Below are positions 49,716 to 58,463 of a stretch of DNA of 64,000 bases, piece after piece. Position 1 is the stretch's first letter, and each line of letters begins with the position of its first letter. The position numbers were made by a program, and so were the translations under genes. The DNA comes from Sulfurovum sp. UBA5198. GTDB lineage: Bacteria; Campylobacterota; Campylobacteria; Campylobacterales; Sulfurovaceae. The notes beneath the pieces are model-generated. The model saw nothing but the letters and a program-made list of their open reading frames with translations. It made no database searches and was not told the DNA's origin. The stretch spans positions 286 through 64,285 of the forward strand of contig DHVW01000017.1 in assembly GCA_002412865.1 (NCBI GenBank), read 5' to 3'.

Positions 49716-50468
49716 ATGATCTTTAAATTTAACAATCTCTCAAACTCAAATAGTTGTATTCATGGTGTGACTACAAAGATATGCAATGAGCCACAAAAAT
49801 TTAGCCTTGCTATGCACACAGGCGAAGATATATCAATCAGTTTTGACAATAGACTAAAAGCTCTCGAGTCGCTAAACATATCCACGGATACAAAGGTAAT
49901 ATTAGCCTCACAAACTCATAGCTCAAATGTCGTAATAGTAGATGATATGAGTACGGCTGGTTGGGAGAGCATGGATGATGCTATTGCTGACTGTGATGCA
50001 CTTATATCTACAAAAGCTGGTGTACTGATAGGTGTTTTGACTGCTGACTGTGTACCTATATTGCTTTTTGATAACGAAAAACAAATAGTCGCGGCTGTGC
50101 ATGCAGGCTGGAGAGGAACAAAAGCAAATATAGTGGCTAAGACGGTGAAAATTATGCAAGAACAATTTGGTTGCTCTAATATAATAGCGGGTATTGGACC
50201 ATCAATTGGTGCGTGTTGCTACGAGGTGGATAGCAAACTAGCAAAAGAGTTTGAGCAATATCGAGGTGCAGTATCTAGTATGAATGGCAATTATATGCTT
50301 GATTTGCCACTTATAAATAGATTTCAAATGATAGAGGCTGGAGTAAAAGATAGCAATATAGAGATGTCAAATATCTGCACAGGTTGTGAAAATGAAAACT
50401 ATTTTTCATATAGATTTGAGCATGGATGCAGTGGGCGTTTTGCCTCTTTTATTGGAATAAAAGAATAG
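49716..50468 (+). CDS. pgeF: Peptidoglycan editing factor / polyphenol oxidase-type protein (PgeF)
   Basis: The 250-residue protein is a YfiH/PgeF (Cu-oxidase_4, DUF152) member. The metal-binding motifs are QTHSSNV near residue 67, LTADCVPILLFD near 107 and AVHAGWRG near 130, with a final CTGC...FSYR segment. The His/Cys/His triad in these motifs binds zinc or copper. In E. coli PgeF removes wrongly inserted L-Ser from peptidoglycan precursors. Other members act as purine nucleoside phosphorylase or laccase-like enzymes. The gene is divergent from rodA and convergent with alr across two bases, a cell-wall neighbourhood that favours the peptidoglycan-editing role. Confidence 0.9.
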   Translation: MIFKFNNLSNSNSCIHGVTTKICNEPQKFSLAMHTGEDISISFDNRLKALESLNISTDTKVILASQTHSSNVVIVDDMSTAGWESMDDAIADCDALISTKAGVLIGVLTADCVPILLFDNEKQIVAAVHAGWRGTKANIVAKTVKIMQEQFGCSNIIAGIGPSIGACCYEVDSKLAKEFEQYRGAVSSMNGNYMLDLPLINRFQMIEAGVKDSNIEMSNICTGCENENYFSYRFEHGCSGRFASFIGIKE

Positions 50469-50470
50469 AT

Positions 50471-51478
50471 TCAATCTACGATTGTACGAGTTATATTAGA
50501 ATGTAACGCACAAGTGATTTCATATGCTATCGTGCCGTAATGCTTGGCAACTTTGAGTGCGTCATTCATAATGCAAACCTCATCTTTGTCACCTTGTAGG
50601 GTTATAAAATCCATAGAAACACGACCCAAAATATTGCCACTGTCTACTGTGCCATATGGATTATTTACTGTACCACGCCTCCACCCATCACCATATCCTA
50701 TATCATAAGTTGATACAGTTATGTTTTCTTTGGCAGCGTATTCTCCACCATACCCTATTCGCTCACCACCTACTAACTCTCTTGTGGATACCTTGTTTGC
50801 ATATAGGCTCATGACAGGTTTTAGGTTCATATCTCCAAAACTACTATCCATATGACTATGACCATAAGCTCCAATTCCAAGACGCACTAAATCCTTATTA
50901 AACTCACTACATCTCAAAATACCAGCAGAATTATCTATATGAAATCTAATATTTTTATAACCTTTGGAGATGATATATTGTTTCGCCTTTTGGAAATTTT
51001 TATACTGGTAAAAATATTCACTCCCTAGCTCATCAGCACTCGCAAAATGACTCATTACTCCTATAAGATTTATATTATTGTTTTTGATAATCGCTAATGC
51101 TTCGTCAATCTCACTTATCATAATGCCATTTCTGTGCATACCTGTATCTATTTTTAGTTCTATTTTTGTGTTAGCTTTGATTGTTTTTAGAATTTCAAGA
51201 GAGTTAATAGCAAATGAAAATTTTGATTGTGGTTTTATTTCACCACCTAATATTATAACTTCTTCAAAATACTCTTTTATTTCTTCTGCTTCTTCTATGT
51301 TTCTAACAATTGCTTTTTTTATGCCGTATTGCGAAGCCATACTAGCAACCAAAATTGCACCATGACCGTACGCATTGTCCTTTAGCACTATTGCAATTTT
51401 GTCCAAACTGCCAGTTTTTATTGCTATTTGTGCAAAATTATGATATAAATTGGAACGATTAAGTGTTATATATGCCAT
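50471..51478 (-). CDS. alr: Alanine racemase
   Basis: The 335-residue protein is a PLP-dependent alanine racemase that makes D-alanine for peptidoglycan. The Schiff-base lysine is in AIVLKDNAYGHGA near residue 33, a TIM barrel contains LKIDTGMHRNGI, and the C-terminal beta domain has the catalytic Tyr in RIGYGGEY and the DIGYGDGWRRG substrate loop. It is slightly short against a typical 360-390 residues, as often in this phylum. It is convergent with pgeF (two-base gap) and shares no operon with ddl, but both supply the D-Ala-D-Ala pathway. Confidence 0.96.
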   Translation of the reverse strand: MAYITLNRSNLYHNFAQIAIKTGSLDKIAIVLKDNAYGHGAILVASMASQYGIKKAIVRNIEEAEEIKEYFEEVIILGGEIKPQSKFSFAINSLEILKTIKANTKIELKIDTGMHRNGIMISEIDEALAIIKNNNINLIGVMSHFASADELGSEYFYQYKNFQKAKQYIISKGYKNIRFHIDNSAGILRCSEFNKDLVRLGIGAYGHSHMDSSFGDMNLKPVMSLYANKVSTRELVGGERIGYGGEYAAKENITVSTYDIGYGDGWRRGTVNNPYGTVDSGNILGRVSMDFITLQGDKDEVCIMNDALKVAKHYGTIAYEITCALHSNITRTIVD

Positions 51479-51516
51479 GCATAATTATACAACTTGGTTA
51501 ATAAAAAGGAGATATT

Positions 51517-51654
51517 ATGGATTTACTTATGATTGCTCAAATAATTGGTGGTATTTTAACTGCATGGATACTGTTTTTAATTGCAAAAGAACTTATTCAT
51601 GCCTTAAAGCAAGCTTCACATGGTCGAAAAAGTCCAAAGAATAAAATAGATTAA
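51517..51654 (+). CDS. 45-residue single-span membrane microprotein upstream of aguA
   Basis: This short frame encodes 45 residues. One membrane span (LMIAQIIGGILTAWILFLIA) is followed by a basic tail (KELIHALKQ... GRKSPKNKID), a cytoplasmic-positive topology. A strong AAAAGGAGA ribosome-binding site precedes ATG 51517, and its TAA overlaps the aguA ATG as TAATG, so it is probably translated and coupled to aguA. I do not recognise a family. Its place at the head of the agmatine operon suggests a link to polyamine uptake or membrane attachment of the enzyme; that is speculation. It is divergent from alr across 38 bases. Confidence 0.7.
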   Translation: MDLLMIAQIIGGILTAWILFLIAKELIHALKQASHGRKSPKNKID

Positions 51655-52661
51655 TGCAGATAACTAGAAGAGTCCCAGCAGAATGGGAGGAGCAAAGAGC
51701 AGTACTATTATCATTTCCGCACAAATATAGTGATTGGAGTGATGATTTAAATTCTGTGCTTAGCGTGTTTGTTAGAATGGCTCAAGCCATAGCTTACAAA
51801 GATGCAGTATACATAGTATGTGACAACGCTACTGAAATTAAATCTCTATTTTGCTCTACAAACAATATGAGTTTTATAGAGATACCTACAAATGATACTT
51901 GGTGTAGAGACTATGGTGTAATTAGTATAGTGGAAGATGGAATGACAAAATTACTTGACTTTACCTTTGATGGGTGGGGTGGGAAATTTAAAGCTGATTT
52001 GGACAATAGCGTAAATATAGCTTTGTTTAAAAAAGGATATTTTGGTGGTACTTCTCTGGAGACAATAGACCTTGTACTTGAGGGTGGCTCGATAGAGAGC
52101 GATGGAGCTGGCACAATCCTGACTACAAGTGAATGCCTATGCAATCCAAATCGTAACGGTGGATTATCAAAAGATGAGGTTGAGAATAAACTCAAAGAAC
52201 ATCTTGGTGCTACGAGGATTTTATGGCTTGACCATGGTTATTTAGCAGGAGATGATACAGATAGCCACATAGATACTTTGGCTAGATTTGTCAATGAAAA
52301 TACCATAGCGTATGTGCAGTGTAGCGACAAAAATGATGAGCATTATGATGAACTATCCAAAATGGAAGAGCAACTAAAAACATTTAAAACAGTAAGTGGC
52401 GAATCTTATACGCTAGCTCCTCTACCTATGGCATCAGCCATATTCGATAGTAATGGCAATAGATTGGGGGCTACCTATGCAAATTTCTTAATCACAAATC
52501 ATGCACTACTCTATCCAACTTATGGAATTAAGGAAGATAGCAAAGCAAAAGAGTGTTTTGAGGCTCTGTTTCCAAACTTAGAAATCATACCTATTAATTG
52601 CCAAAGGCTAATAGAACAAGGTGGGTCACTCCATTGCTCAACAATGCAGATTTACAAGTAA
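51654..52661 (+). CDS. aguA: Agmatine deiminase
   Basis: The 335-residue protein is AguA of the porphyromonas-type peptidyl-arginine deiminase superfamily. It converts agmatine to N-carbamoylputrescine and ammonia. Substrate residues appear in the start PAEWEEQRAVLLSFPH, TNDTWCRDYG (Asp and Arg near 85-91), VLEGGSIESDG, and DDTDSHIDTLARF (His and Asp near 200). The nucleophile is Cys328 in GGSLHCSTMQ at the very end, where homologues usually have a GGGxxHCxTQQ motif; Ser replaces the third Gly here, a mild deviation. It is coupled to the microprotein upstream and followed by aguB. Confidence 0.93.
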   Translation: MQITRRVPAEWEEQRAVLLSFPHKYSDWSDDLNSVLSVFVRMAQAIAYKDAVYIVCDNATEIKSLFCSTNNMSFIEIPTNDTWCRDYGVISIVEDGMTKLLDFTFDGWGGKFKADLDNSVNIALFKKGYFGGTSLETIDLVLEGGSIESDGAGTILTTSECLCNPNRNGGLSKDEVENKLKEHLGATRILWLDHGYLAGDDTDSHIDTLARFVNENTIAYVQCSDKNDEHYDELSKMEEQLKTFKTVSGESYTLAPLPMASAIFDSNGNRLGATYANFLITNHALLYPTYGIKEDSKAKECFEALFPNLEIIPINCQRLIEQGGSLHCSTMQIYK

Positions 52662-52690
52662 CACGTATCAACAACAAAAGAGGATTTTAT

Positions 52691-53563
52691 ATGAAAGTAG
52701 CACTCATTCAGCAACAATATTATGGCTCAAAAGAAGAAACGCTAAAGTCGACTACTCAAAAAATAAATGAGGCAGCTAGTGGTGGGGCAAAACTTGTGGT
52801 ACTGCAAGAACTTCATCAAAATGAGTATTTTTGTCAAAGTGAAGATACTAAATTTTTTGATTATGCATCGGACTTTGAAGCAGATGTCGCTTTTTGGGGC
52901 GTGGTAGCAAAAGAAAATAGCGTAGTACTGGTCACCTCTTTGTTTGAAAAGAGAGCTGCTGGACTTTATCATAATACAGCGGTTGTATTTGAAAGTGACG
53001 GGAGTGTAGCAGGAAAATATCGTAAAATGCACATTCCTGATGACCCAGGATTTTATGAAAAATTTTATTTCACACCTGGAGATTTAGGCTTTGAACCAAT
53101 ACAAACAAGCGTTGGGAAACTTGGCGTTCTAATTTGCTGGGATCAATGGTATCCAGAGGCTGCACGACTAATGACATTGCGTGGGGCTGATATGCTTATA
53201 TATCCTACTGCTATTGGCTGGTTTGATGGTGACAATGAGGCAGAAAAAGCCAGACAAGTAGACGCATGGATTACTATACAAAGATCTCACGCCATAGCAA
53301 ATGGAATACCTGTATTGTCGTGCAATAGGGTTGGATTTGAGCCTGATAGTTGTGGTGTCATGTCTGGTATAAATTTTTGGGGAAATAGCTTTGCTTGTGG
53401 GAGTCAGGGTGAACTTATAGCTCATGCTAATCATCAAAATGAAGAGATAATATACGCCAATATTGACCACAATAGAACCAAAGAAGTCAGAGATATTTGG
53501 CCATTTTTGAGAGATAGACGAATTGATGCGTACAAAAATATTTTAAAGCGATATTGCGACTGA
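52691..53563 (+). CDS. aguB: N-carbamoylputrescine amidase
   Basis: The 290-residue protein is a nitrilase-superfamily carbamoylase that hydrolyses N-carbamoylputrescine to putrescine, carbon dioxide and ammonia. The Glu-Lys-Cys triad is Glu in LQELHQNEYF near 42, Lys in YRKMHIPDDPGFYEKFYF near 116 and Cys in GVLICWDQWYPEAAR near 153. The final segment ends DIWPFLRDRRIDAY. The longer frame starts inside aguA. ATG 52691, preceded by AAGAGGA, begins MKVALIQQQYYG and fits the family. With aguA it completes the agmatine-to-putrescine route. Confidence 0.94.
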   Translation: MKVALIQQQYYGSKEETLKSTTQKINEAASGGAKLVVLQELHQNEYFCQSEDTKFFDYASDFEADVAFWGVVAKENSVVLVTSLFEKRAAGLYHNTAVVFESDGSVAGKYRKMHIPDDPGFYEKFYFTPGDLGFEPIQTSVGKLGVLICWDQWYPEAARLMTLRGADMLIYPTAIGWFDGDNEAEKARQVDAWITIQRSHAIANGIPVLSCNRVGFEPDSCGVMSGINFWGNSFACGSQGELIAHANHQNEEIIYANIDHNRTKEVRDIWPFLRDRRIDAYKNILKRYCD

Positions 53564-53619
53564 TTAATATATAATCAGATATAATCATATAGATAATATA
53601 AAGCATGAATGGAGTTTGA

Positions 53620-54087
53620 ATGTATAAAGTAACACCAACAGTAATGGGTGAAAAAGTTGATTTTAAAATGCCAATAAAGGCGTTTTATGATGCCTTAGGC
53701 TTTGAGGGCATGAGAGCTTTAATGTATGATTTTTATGACATAATATATGAGAGTGATATAGCTCATTTCTTCCCTCAAGACCCAGAAGAGTTTGAAAAAG
53801 TGAAGGTTAAAAATACTAAGTTTTTTATAGAGATATGTGGTGGTCCAAAAGTATACGAAGGTAACAATACGGGTCTTGGGCTTAATGAGTTTATGGTTAG
53901 ACTTCATGATGATTTTTCTATCTATGACAAATCAAGACTGGAGTGGCTTGGAGCAATGAGAGAAGCACTAAGTAAGCTAGATATTAAACAAGAGCTTAAA
54001 GATGATTTTTGGGATTATGTAGAAAAATTCTCAAAACTTACGGTTAATACTACCATCGAAGGTAATAAATATTTCGCTAATCTCTAA
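53620..54087 (+). CDS. Truncated haemoglobin-like protein
   Basis: The 155-residue protein is a globin of the truncated (2/2) type. The proximal His is likely in FMVRLHDDFSIYD near residue 91, with the group II/III Trp in RLEWLGAMREAL near 106. Distal residues fall in the DFYDIIYESDIAHFFPQD segment near 42. A roughly 25-residue N-terminal extension precedes the core. Such proteins bind oxygen or nitric oxide, and in C. jejuni one is linked to microaerobic or nitrosative stress. It follows aguB by 56 bases and is convergent with the TorF gene. A strong hairpin overlaps its stop. Confidence 0.8.
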   Translation: MYKVTPTVMGEKVDFKMPIKAFYDALGFEGMRALMYDFYDIIYESDIAHFFPQDPEEFEKVKVKNTKFFIEICGGPKVYEGNNTGLGLNEFMVRLHDDFSIYDKSRLEWLGAMREALSKLDIKQELKDDFWDYVEKFSKLTVNTTIEGNKYFANL

Positions 54088-54107
54088 AACTTAAAGCTTT
54101 AGAGATT
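54079..54107. terminator. Bidirectional terminator between the globin and TorF genes
   Basis: AATCTCTAAA (54079-54088) and TTTAGAGATT (54098-54107) form a perfect 10-bp stem with a nine-base loop; it overlaps the globin stop and precedes the convergent porin gene. Confidence 0.8.
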
Positions 54108-54111
54108 ATTA

Positions 54112-54828
54112 TTAAAATGTAGTACTGATAGTTCCAACGATATGGTCTTCATCAGCAAAACCTAAATCACCTTGGAAATCTGTGTAGGCAATACCAGCTG
54201 TAAACTTACCTATGGCTTTTGTAACACCAACTTTATAGTTGCTTCCTATATCTTCATAATCACCATATGATGCGGCTAGACCAAATCCAGCAGGAAGTGC
54301 ATATGATGCTCCACCTTCCCAGTAATCTTTAGGATCGCCAGCTGCTTGTATGGCTTTATAATATTTAGCATTCAAACCAAGATCACCGATACTTTTACTG
54401 AGACCAAAATATACCTCTTCAAAGTTTAAAGCTGTACTATCATGAGGATATGTATATATAATATATCCAGCATCATATCCAACACCTAATAGTTCACCTT
54501 TATATCCGCCGTACAAATCAGCTTCTAGAGATGCTTGCGTACCAAAATCGATATTAGAACCCCACACTCCAGCATAAAGTCCTTTATAGCCTAAATCTAT
54601 ACCACCTTGAACTGCTGGGGAGTTACTAGTTTGAGTCATACCTCTCCATACATAGTTGCTTGTTAATGCCAAATTTGCCGAAGTTGTAAAATCTGATGTA
54701 GTCTCGGTTGCTACTGGTGCCATAACAACTGGTGTAACTGCTGGCTCAACTGGTGCTATATCCCCACCTGCATTTAGTGAAGTTGAAATAGCTGCTAAAG
54801 CTACCAAGCTGAATAATTTTGTTTTCAT
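54112..54828 (-). CDS. TorF-family outer-membrane protein
   Basis: The 238-residue protein has a signal peptide (KTKLFSLVALAAISTSLNA) and a Pro/Val/Ala-rich spacer (about 20-48). A beta-barrel of the TorF/Gcw_chp family follows, with NLALTSNYVWRGMTQTSNSPAVQGG and DYEDIGSNYKVGVTKAIGKF repeats of alternating polar and hydrophobic residues ending in TTF. These are putative porins of unknown substrate, common in marine and sulfur-oxidising bacteria. It is a single-gene unit, divergent from the small HTH gene. Confidence 0.85.
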   Translation of the reverse strand: MKTKLFSLVALAAISTSLNAGGDIAPVEPAVTPVVMAPVATETTSDFTTSANLALTSNYVWRGMTQTSNSPAVQGGIDLGYKGLYAGVWGSNIDFGTQASLEADLYGGYKGELLGVGYDAGYIIYTYPHDSTALNFEEVYFGLSKSIGDLGLNAKYYKAIQAAGDPKDYWEGGASYALPAGFGLAASYGDYEDIGSNYKVGVTKAIGKFTAGIAYTDFQGDLGFADEDHIVGTISTTF

Positions 54829-54976
54829 TTTTAATCCTTTTATTTTTTGATGTAATGAATTGTAACAATATTAAGTCTATAAATAACACATTATATGCTT
54901 AAATTTTAGGCAAAATAACAAGATTTATAAAAAATTGCAAAATGTCATACTATTTAATTGTATAAAATAAATAGAT

Positions 54977-54982
54977 TATAAT
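54977..54982 (+). promoter_or_regulatory. -10 box giving a possible leaderless HTH mRNA
   Basis: A perfect TATAAT ends seven bases before ATG 54989, so transcription should begin at or next to the start codon. No ribosome-binding site lies in between. The -35 region is weak. Confidence 0.5.
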
Positions 54983-54988
54983 TGCACC

Positions 54989-55234
54989 ATGAAAATTCAA
55001 GAATATAAATATAACTTTGCTATGATAAACAGCAGACTAAAAGATATAATGGCAAAAAGATTTGATTGTGATAAGATATACGATAAAGAATTAGCATATG
55101 AACTAGCTGTTACGCCTTCATATTACGCTGTAGCAAAAAAACGAAAAAAGATATTGTTTGAGGAAATTTTATACTATTGTCATTTGAATAATATAGATAT
55201 TAATTGGATTTTATTTGGAGCGAATGATATATAA
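54989..55234 (+). CDS. Small HTH-like protein (phage CI-type N-terminal domain)
   Basis: The 81-residue protein is basic and helical: NFAMINSRLKDIMAKRF, then YDKELAYELAVTPSYYAVAKKRKKI with the helix-turn-helix, and a C-terminal YCHLNNIDINWILFGAND that mirrors the ..LNWLLTG.. end of CI-repressor-type HTH domains. It should bind DNA as a small regulator. No oligomerisation or cleavage domain is present, and no phage genes surround it. The start has no ribosome-binding site, and the promoter abuts the ATG, so it may be translated without a leader. Its target is unknown. The divergent TorF gene is a candidate by position. Confidence 0.7.
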   Translation: MKIQEYKYNFAMINSRLKDIMAKRFDCDKIYDKELAYELAVTPSYYAVAKKRKKILFEEILYYCHLNNIDINWILFGANDI

Positions 55235-55293
55235 AAGCGACTAGTCGCTTGAGCGGTCTGCTGAAGACCTAATTTTGAGCTTTGCTCAAAATT
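55235..55293 (-). terminator. Tandem hairpins downstream of fusA
   Basis: Reading the minus strand after fusA, a perfect 10-bp stem AATTTTGAGC/GCTCAAAATT (55271-55293), a small GGTCT/AGACC stem, and AAGCGA/TCGCTT (55235-55250) followed by TTATATAT occur in a row. Together they probably end the str operon. The first hairpin also borders the HTH gene stop region. Confidence 0.7.
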
Positions 55294-55311
55294 TGAGAAT
55301 CAACAGATAGA

Positions 55312-57393
55312 TTAGCCGTTTCTTTTAGCAACGATTTCTTTTGCTATATTGCTTGGAACTTCTTCATAGTGATCGAATTCCATAGCATATGTAGCACGAC
55401 CTTGAGTCATTGAACGCAAATCAGTTGAATATCCGAACATTTCAGACAATGGTACGAAAGCGTCAACAATTTTGTTTCCGCTTCTATCATTCATACCACT
55501 TACTTGTCCTCTTCGTTTAGATATATCACCGATAACATCGCCCATATAATCTTCAGGAACTTCAACTTCAACTTTCATTACAGGCTCAAGAATAACTGGA
55601 TTAGCAGTTTTTGCACCCTCTCTAAAGCCCATTGAACCAGCTAGTTTAAACGCCATCTCAGATGAATCCACTTCGTGGTAGCTTCCATCATAAAGTGTAA
55701 CTTTGATATCTTCAACAGGATATCCAGCTTGGATACCTCTTTTCATAGATTCTTGGATACCTTTATCAACAGCTGGAATATACTCTTTTGGAATAACACC
55801 ACCCTTAACTTCATCAACAAACAAGTAACCCTCGCCAGGCTCTTGAGGTTCAATTTTCAAGTATACATGACCAAATTGACCACGACCACCTGATTGTTTA
55901 GCATATTTATACTCTTTGTTTACAGATTTTCTAATAGTTTCTCTGTATGCAACTTGTGGAGCACCAACTTCAGCTTCAACATTGTATTCTCTTTTCATAC
56001 GGTCAACAATAATCTCAAGGTGAAGTTCACCCATACCTGCAATTAGTGTTTGACCAGATTCTTCATCTGTACTAACTCTAAATGATGGATCTTCGCCAGC
56101 TAGTTTACCTAGTGCTATACCCATTTTTTCTTGGTCAGCTTTTGTTTTTGGCTCAACTGCAACAGAAATAACTGGAGCTGGGAATTCCATTCTCTCCAAA
56201 ATTACTCTATCTTTATCACTTGCCAGTGTATCACCTGTTAGTGTATACTGAAGACCAACAACAGCACCGATTTCGCCAGCATAAAGTGCAGAAACTTCTT
56301 CTCTTTTGTTAGCGTGCATTTTTACAAGTCTACCGATACGCTCTTTTTTATCTTTAGTTGTATTATAAACATACGAACCTGACTCTAATTTACCACGATA
56401 GATACGAACAAATGTAAGTTGACCAACAAATTTATCAGTCATAACTTTAAATGCAAGACCAGCAACTTCGCCATCATTAGTTGATGGAACAACAACACTA
56501 TCTCCATTCTCATATTCACCACTCATCTCAGCTACTTCAGTTGGAGCGGGAAGATAGTCAATTACAGCGTCAAGAAGTGTTTGTACACCTTTGTTTTTAT
56601 ATGCAGTACCACAAGTCATAGGAATCATAGTGATTGCTAGAGTTGCTTTTTTAATACCTGCTTTGATTTCAGCTTCAGAAAGGGCAATGCCCTCCATGAA
56701 TTTTTCCATCAATGCATCATCACACTCAGAGATAGCTTCAATTAGTTTTTCTCTATATTCTTCAGCTTTTTCTTGCATATCAGCAGGAATTGCAACTATT
56801 TCAAACTCTTGACCCATTTTTGTTTGGTCATCATCCCACACTGTTGCTGTCATAGTAACCAAATCAACTATACCTTTAAAGCCGTCTTCAGCACCTATTG
56901 GTAACTGAATTGGAACAGCATTTGATTTTAGTCTATCATTGATTTGTCTCTCAACTTCATAGAAATCAGCACCTGTTCTATCCATCTTGTTAACGAAAAC
57001 CATTCTTGGAACACCATATTTGTTTGCTTGTCTCCAAACAGTTTCAGATTGTGGTTGAACCCCACCTACTGAACAAAATACAGCAACAGCACCATCAAGA
57101 ACTCTCATCGATCTCTCAACTTCAATAGTAAAGTCAACGTGACCTGGAGTATCAATAATGTTTATCTGATTGCCTTTCCATTCACAAGTTGTAGCAGCAG
57201 AAGTAATTGTGATACCTCTTTCTTGCTCTTGCTCCATCCAGTCCATTGTAGCGGCTCCATCATGAACCTCTCCGATTTTGTGTGAAACACCTGTGTAGAA
57301 AAGAATTCTTTCAGTTGTTGTAGTCTTTCCAGCATCAATGTGAGCTGCAATACCAATATTTCTAACTTTTTCGAGCGGATGTGATCTTGCCAT
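55312..57393 (-). CDS. fusA: Elongation factor G
   Basis: The 693-residue protein is EF-G, the GTPase that drives translocation. The G1 motif AHIDAGKTT is at residues 17-25, GHVDF and the switch region RGITITS follow, NKMD is near 140, and domains II-V reach the C-terminal end. Length is standard. It lies nine bases after rpsG in the rpsL-rpsG-fusA order. No tufA follows; the tandem hairpins suggest that the transcript ends here. Confidence 0.98.
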   Translation of the reverse strand: MARSHPLEKVRNIGIAAHIDAGKTTTTERILFYTGVSHKIGEVHDGAATMDWMEQEQERGITITSAATTCEWKGNQINIIDTPGHVDFTIEVERSMRVLDGAVAVFCSVGGVQPQSETVWRQANKYGVPRMVFVNKMDRTGADFYEVERQINDRLKSNAVPIQLPIGAEDGFKGIVDLVTMTATVWDDDQTKMGQEFEIVAIPADMQEKAEEYREKLIEAISECDDALMEKFMEGIALSEAEIKAGIKKATLAITMIPMTCGTAYKNKGVQTLLDAVIDYLPAPTEVAEMSGEYENGDSVVVPSTNDGEVAGLAFKVMTDKFVGQLTFVRIYRGKLESGSYVYNTTKDKKERIGRLVKMHANKREEVSALYAGEIGAVVGLQYTLTGDTLASDKDRVILERMEFPAPVISVAVEPKTKADQEKMGIALGKLAGEDPSFRVSTDEESGQTLIAGMGELHLEIIVDRMKREYNVEAEVGAPQVAYRETIRKSVNKEYKYAKQSGGRGQFGHVYLKIEPQEPGEGYLFVDEVKGGVIPKEYIPAVDKGIQESMKRGIQAGYPVEDIKVTLYDGSYHEVDSSEMAFKLAGSMGFREGAKTANPVILEPVMKVEVEVPEDYMGDVIGDISKRRGQVSGMNDRSGNKIVDAFVPLSEMFGYSTDLRSMTQGRATYAMEFDHYEEVPSNIAKEIVAKRNG

Positions 57394-57402
57394 AATGTCT
57401 CC

Positions 57403-57870
57403 TTACCAGCGATAGTGAGCAAATGCTTTATTAGCTTCTGCCATTTTATATGTATCTTCTTTCTTCTTGTATGCTGAACCTTTATTTTGAGCAGCTTCCA
57501 TTAGTTCATTACTAAGTCTTTCGATCATAGTTCTTTCATTTCTTTTTCTTGAAGCAATTATCAACCATCTAATAGCCAATGTTTGTTGTCTAACAGGTCT
57601 TACTTCTATTGGCACTTGATAAGTAGCTCCGCCAACACGACGACTTTTAACTTCCATTACTGGTTTAACATTGTCCATTGCTTGGTTGAATACTTCAATA
57701 CCTTTTTCACCAGATTTTGATTCAATTCTCTCTAATGCACCGTACATAACACTTTGTGCAACACTCTTTTTTCCATCATACATAACTGCATTTATAAACT
57801 TTGTAAGTACTTTTGAACCATGAATAGGGTCGCCAAGTACAGGTCTTACGGGAGCTTTTCTTCTTCTCAT
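57403..57870 (-). CDS. rpsG: 30S ribosomal protein S7
   Basis: The 155-residue protein is S7/uS7, the primary binder of the 3' major domain of 16S rRNA. RRRKAPVRPVLGDPIHGS, the beta-hairpin GGATYQVPIEVRPVRQQTLAIRWLI and the C-terminal helix region AEANKAFAHYRW are typical. It follows rpsL by 101 bases and precedes fusA by nine. Confidence 0.98.
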   Translation of the reverse strand: MRRRKAPVRPVLGDPIHGSKVLTKFINAVMYDGKKSVAQSVMYGALERIESKSGEKGIEVFNQAMDNVKPVMEVKSRRVGGATYQVPIEVRPVRQQTLAIRWLIIASRKRNERTMIERLSNELMEAAQNKGSAYKKKEDTYKMAEANKAFAHYRW

Positions 57871-57971
57871 TTTATTTCCTTCAATCTTTTAATTTTGATT
57901 TACTCAAGCATGACGCCCTAAGGCAACTTGTCATACCTGCTTAATCTTGTCTGCACAAGACAGCTATAAAC
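57871..57971. other. Structured spacer between rpsL and rpsG
   Basis: The 101-base gap contains ATGAC...GTCAT and TCTTGT/ACAAGA (loop CTGC) palindromic pairs, GC-richer than the flanks. An S7-binding translational control site in the str mRNA is known in E. coli at this place, so a regulatory leader is possible here. No frame is seen. Confidence 0.4.
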
Positions 57972-58349
57972 TTATTTAGTCTTTGGTCTTTTTGTACCAT
58001 ATTTAGATCTAGCAACAGTTCTTTTCGCAACACCAGCTGAATCAAGTGCACCACGAACGATGTGATACTTAACACCTGGTAAATCTTTTACTCTTCCGCC
58101 TCTTACAAGAACGATTGAGTGTTCTTGAAGGTTATGACCTTCTCCACCGATATATGAGATAACTTCAAAACCGCTAGTTAATCTAACTTTTGCAACTTTT
58201 CTCAAAGCTGAGTTAGGTTTCTTTGGAGTTGTAGTATAAACTCTTGTACACACGCCTCTTCTTTGTGGACATGCAACTAATGCTGGTGATTTTGATTTTT
58301 TCACCACTTTTTGACGCTCTTTGCGAATTAATTGATTAATTGTAGGCAA
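57972..58349 (-). CDS. rpsL: 30S ribosomal protein S12
   Basis: The 125-residue protein is S12/uS12, part of the decoding centre. The streptomycin-related lysines are in TTPKKPNSALRKVAKVRL and GGRVKDLPGVKYH, and the Asp/Lys-rich ends are normal. The Lys of PKKPNS is the wild-type residue, so no resistance change is visible. It lies 142 bases after rpoC in the order rpoB-rpoC-rpsL-rpsG-fusA. Confidence 0.98.
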   Translation of the reverse strand: MPTINQLIRKERQKVVKKSKSPALVACPQRRGVCTRVYTTTPKKPNSALRKVAKVRLTSGFEVISYIGGEGHNLQEHSIVLVRGGRVKDLPGVKYHIVRGALDSAGVAKRTVARSKYGTKRPKTK

Positions 58350-58403
58350 ATTAGTTCCTTTCTTTTGTTATGTTTTTTGAATTAAAATCTGGCAGTTATA
58401 CCG

Positions 58404-58433
58404 CATAAAACTATCATATTAGATAGCTTTATG
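58404..58433 (-). other. 12-bp hairpin in the rpoC-rpsL gap
   Basis: The minus strand reads CATAAAGCTATC, loop TAATAT, GATAGTTTTATG, a 12-bp stem with one G-U pair. No U-tract follows, so an RNase processing site or attenuator between rpoC and the ribosomal genes is more likely than a plain terminator. Confidence 0.55.
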
Positions 58434-58463
58434 AGGCATAAGATACCAAAATGGAGTGCATTA

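Noticed and set aside
51450..51644. Plus-strand 64-residue frame overlapping the alr start
   Set aside because: It is a shadow frame of the real 45-residue gene at 51517, without a ribosome-binding site.
54989..55234. Prophage or mobile element marked by the CI-like HTH gene
   Set aside because: Both sides are ordinary single genes (TorF, fusA). No integrase, attachment site or phage gene is seen.
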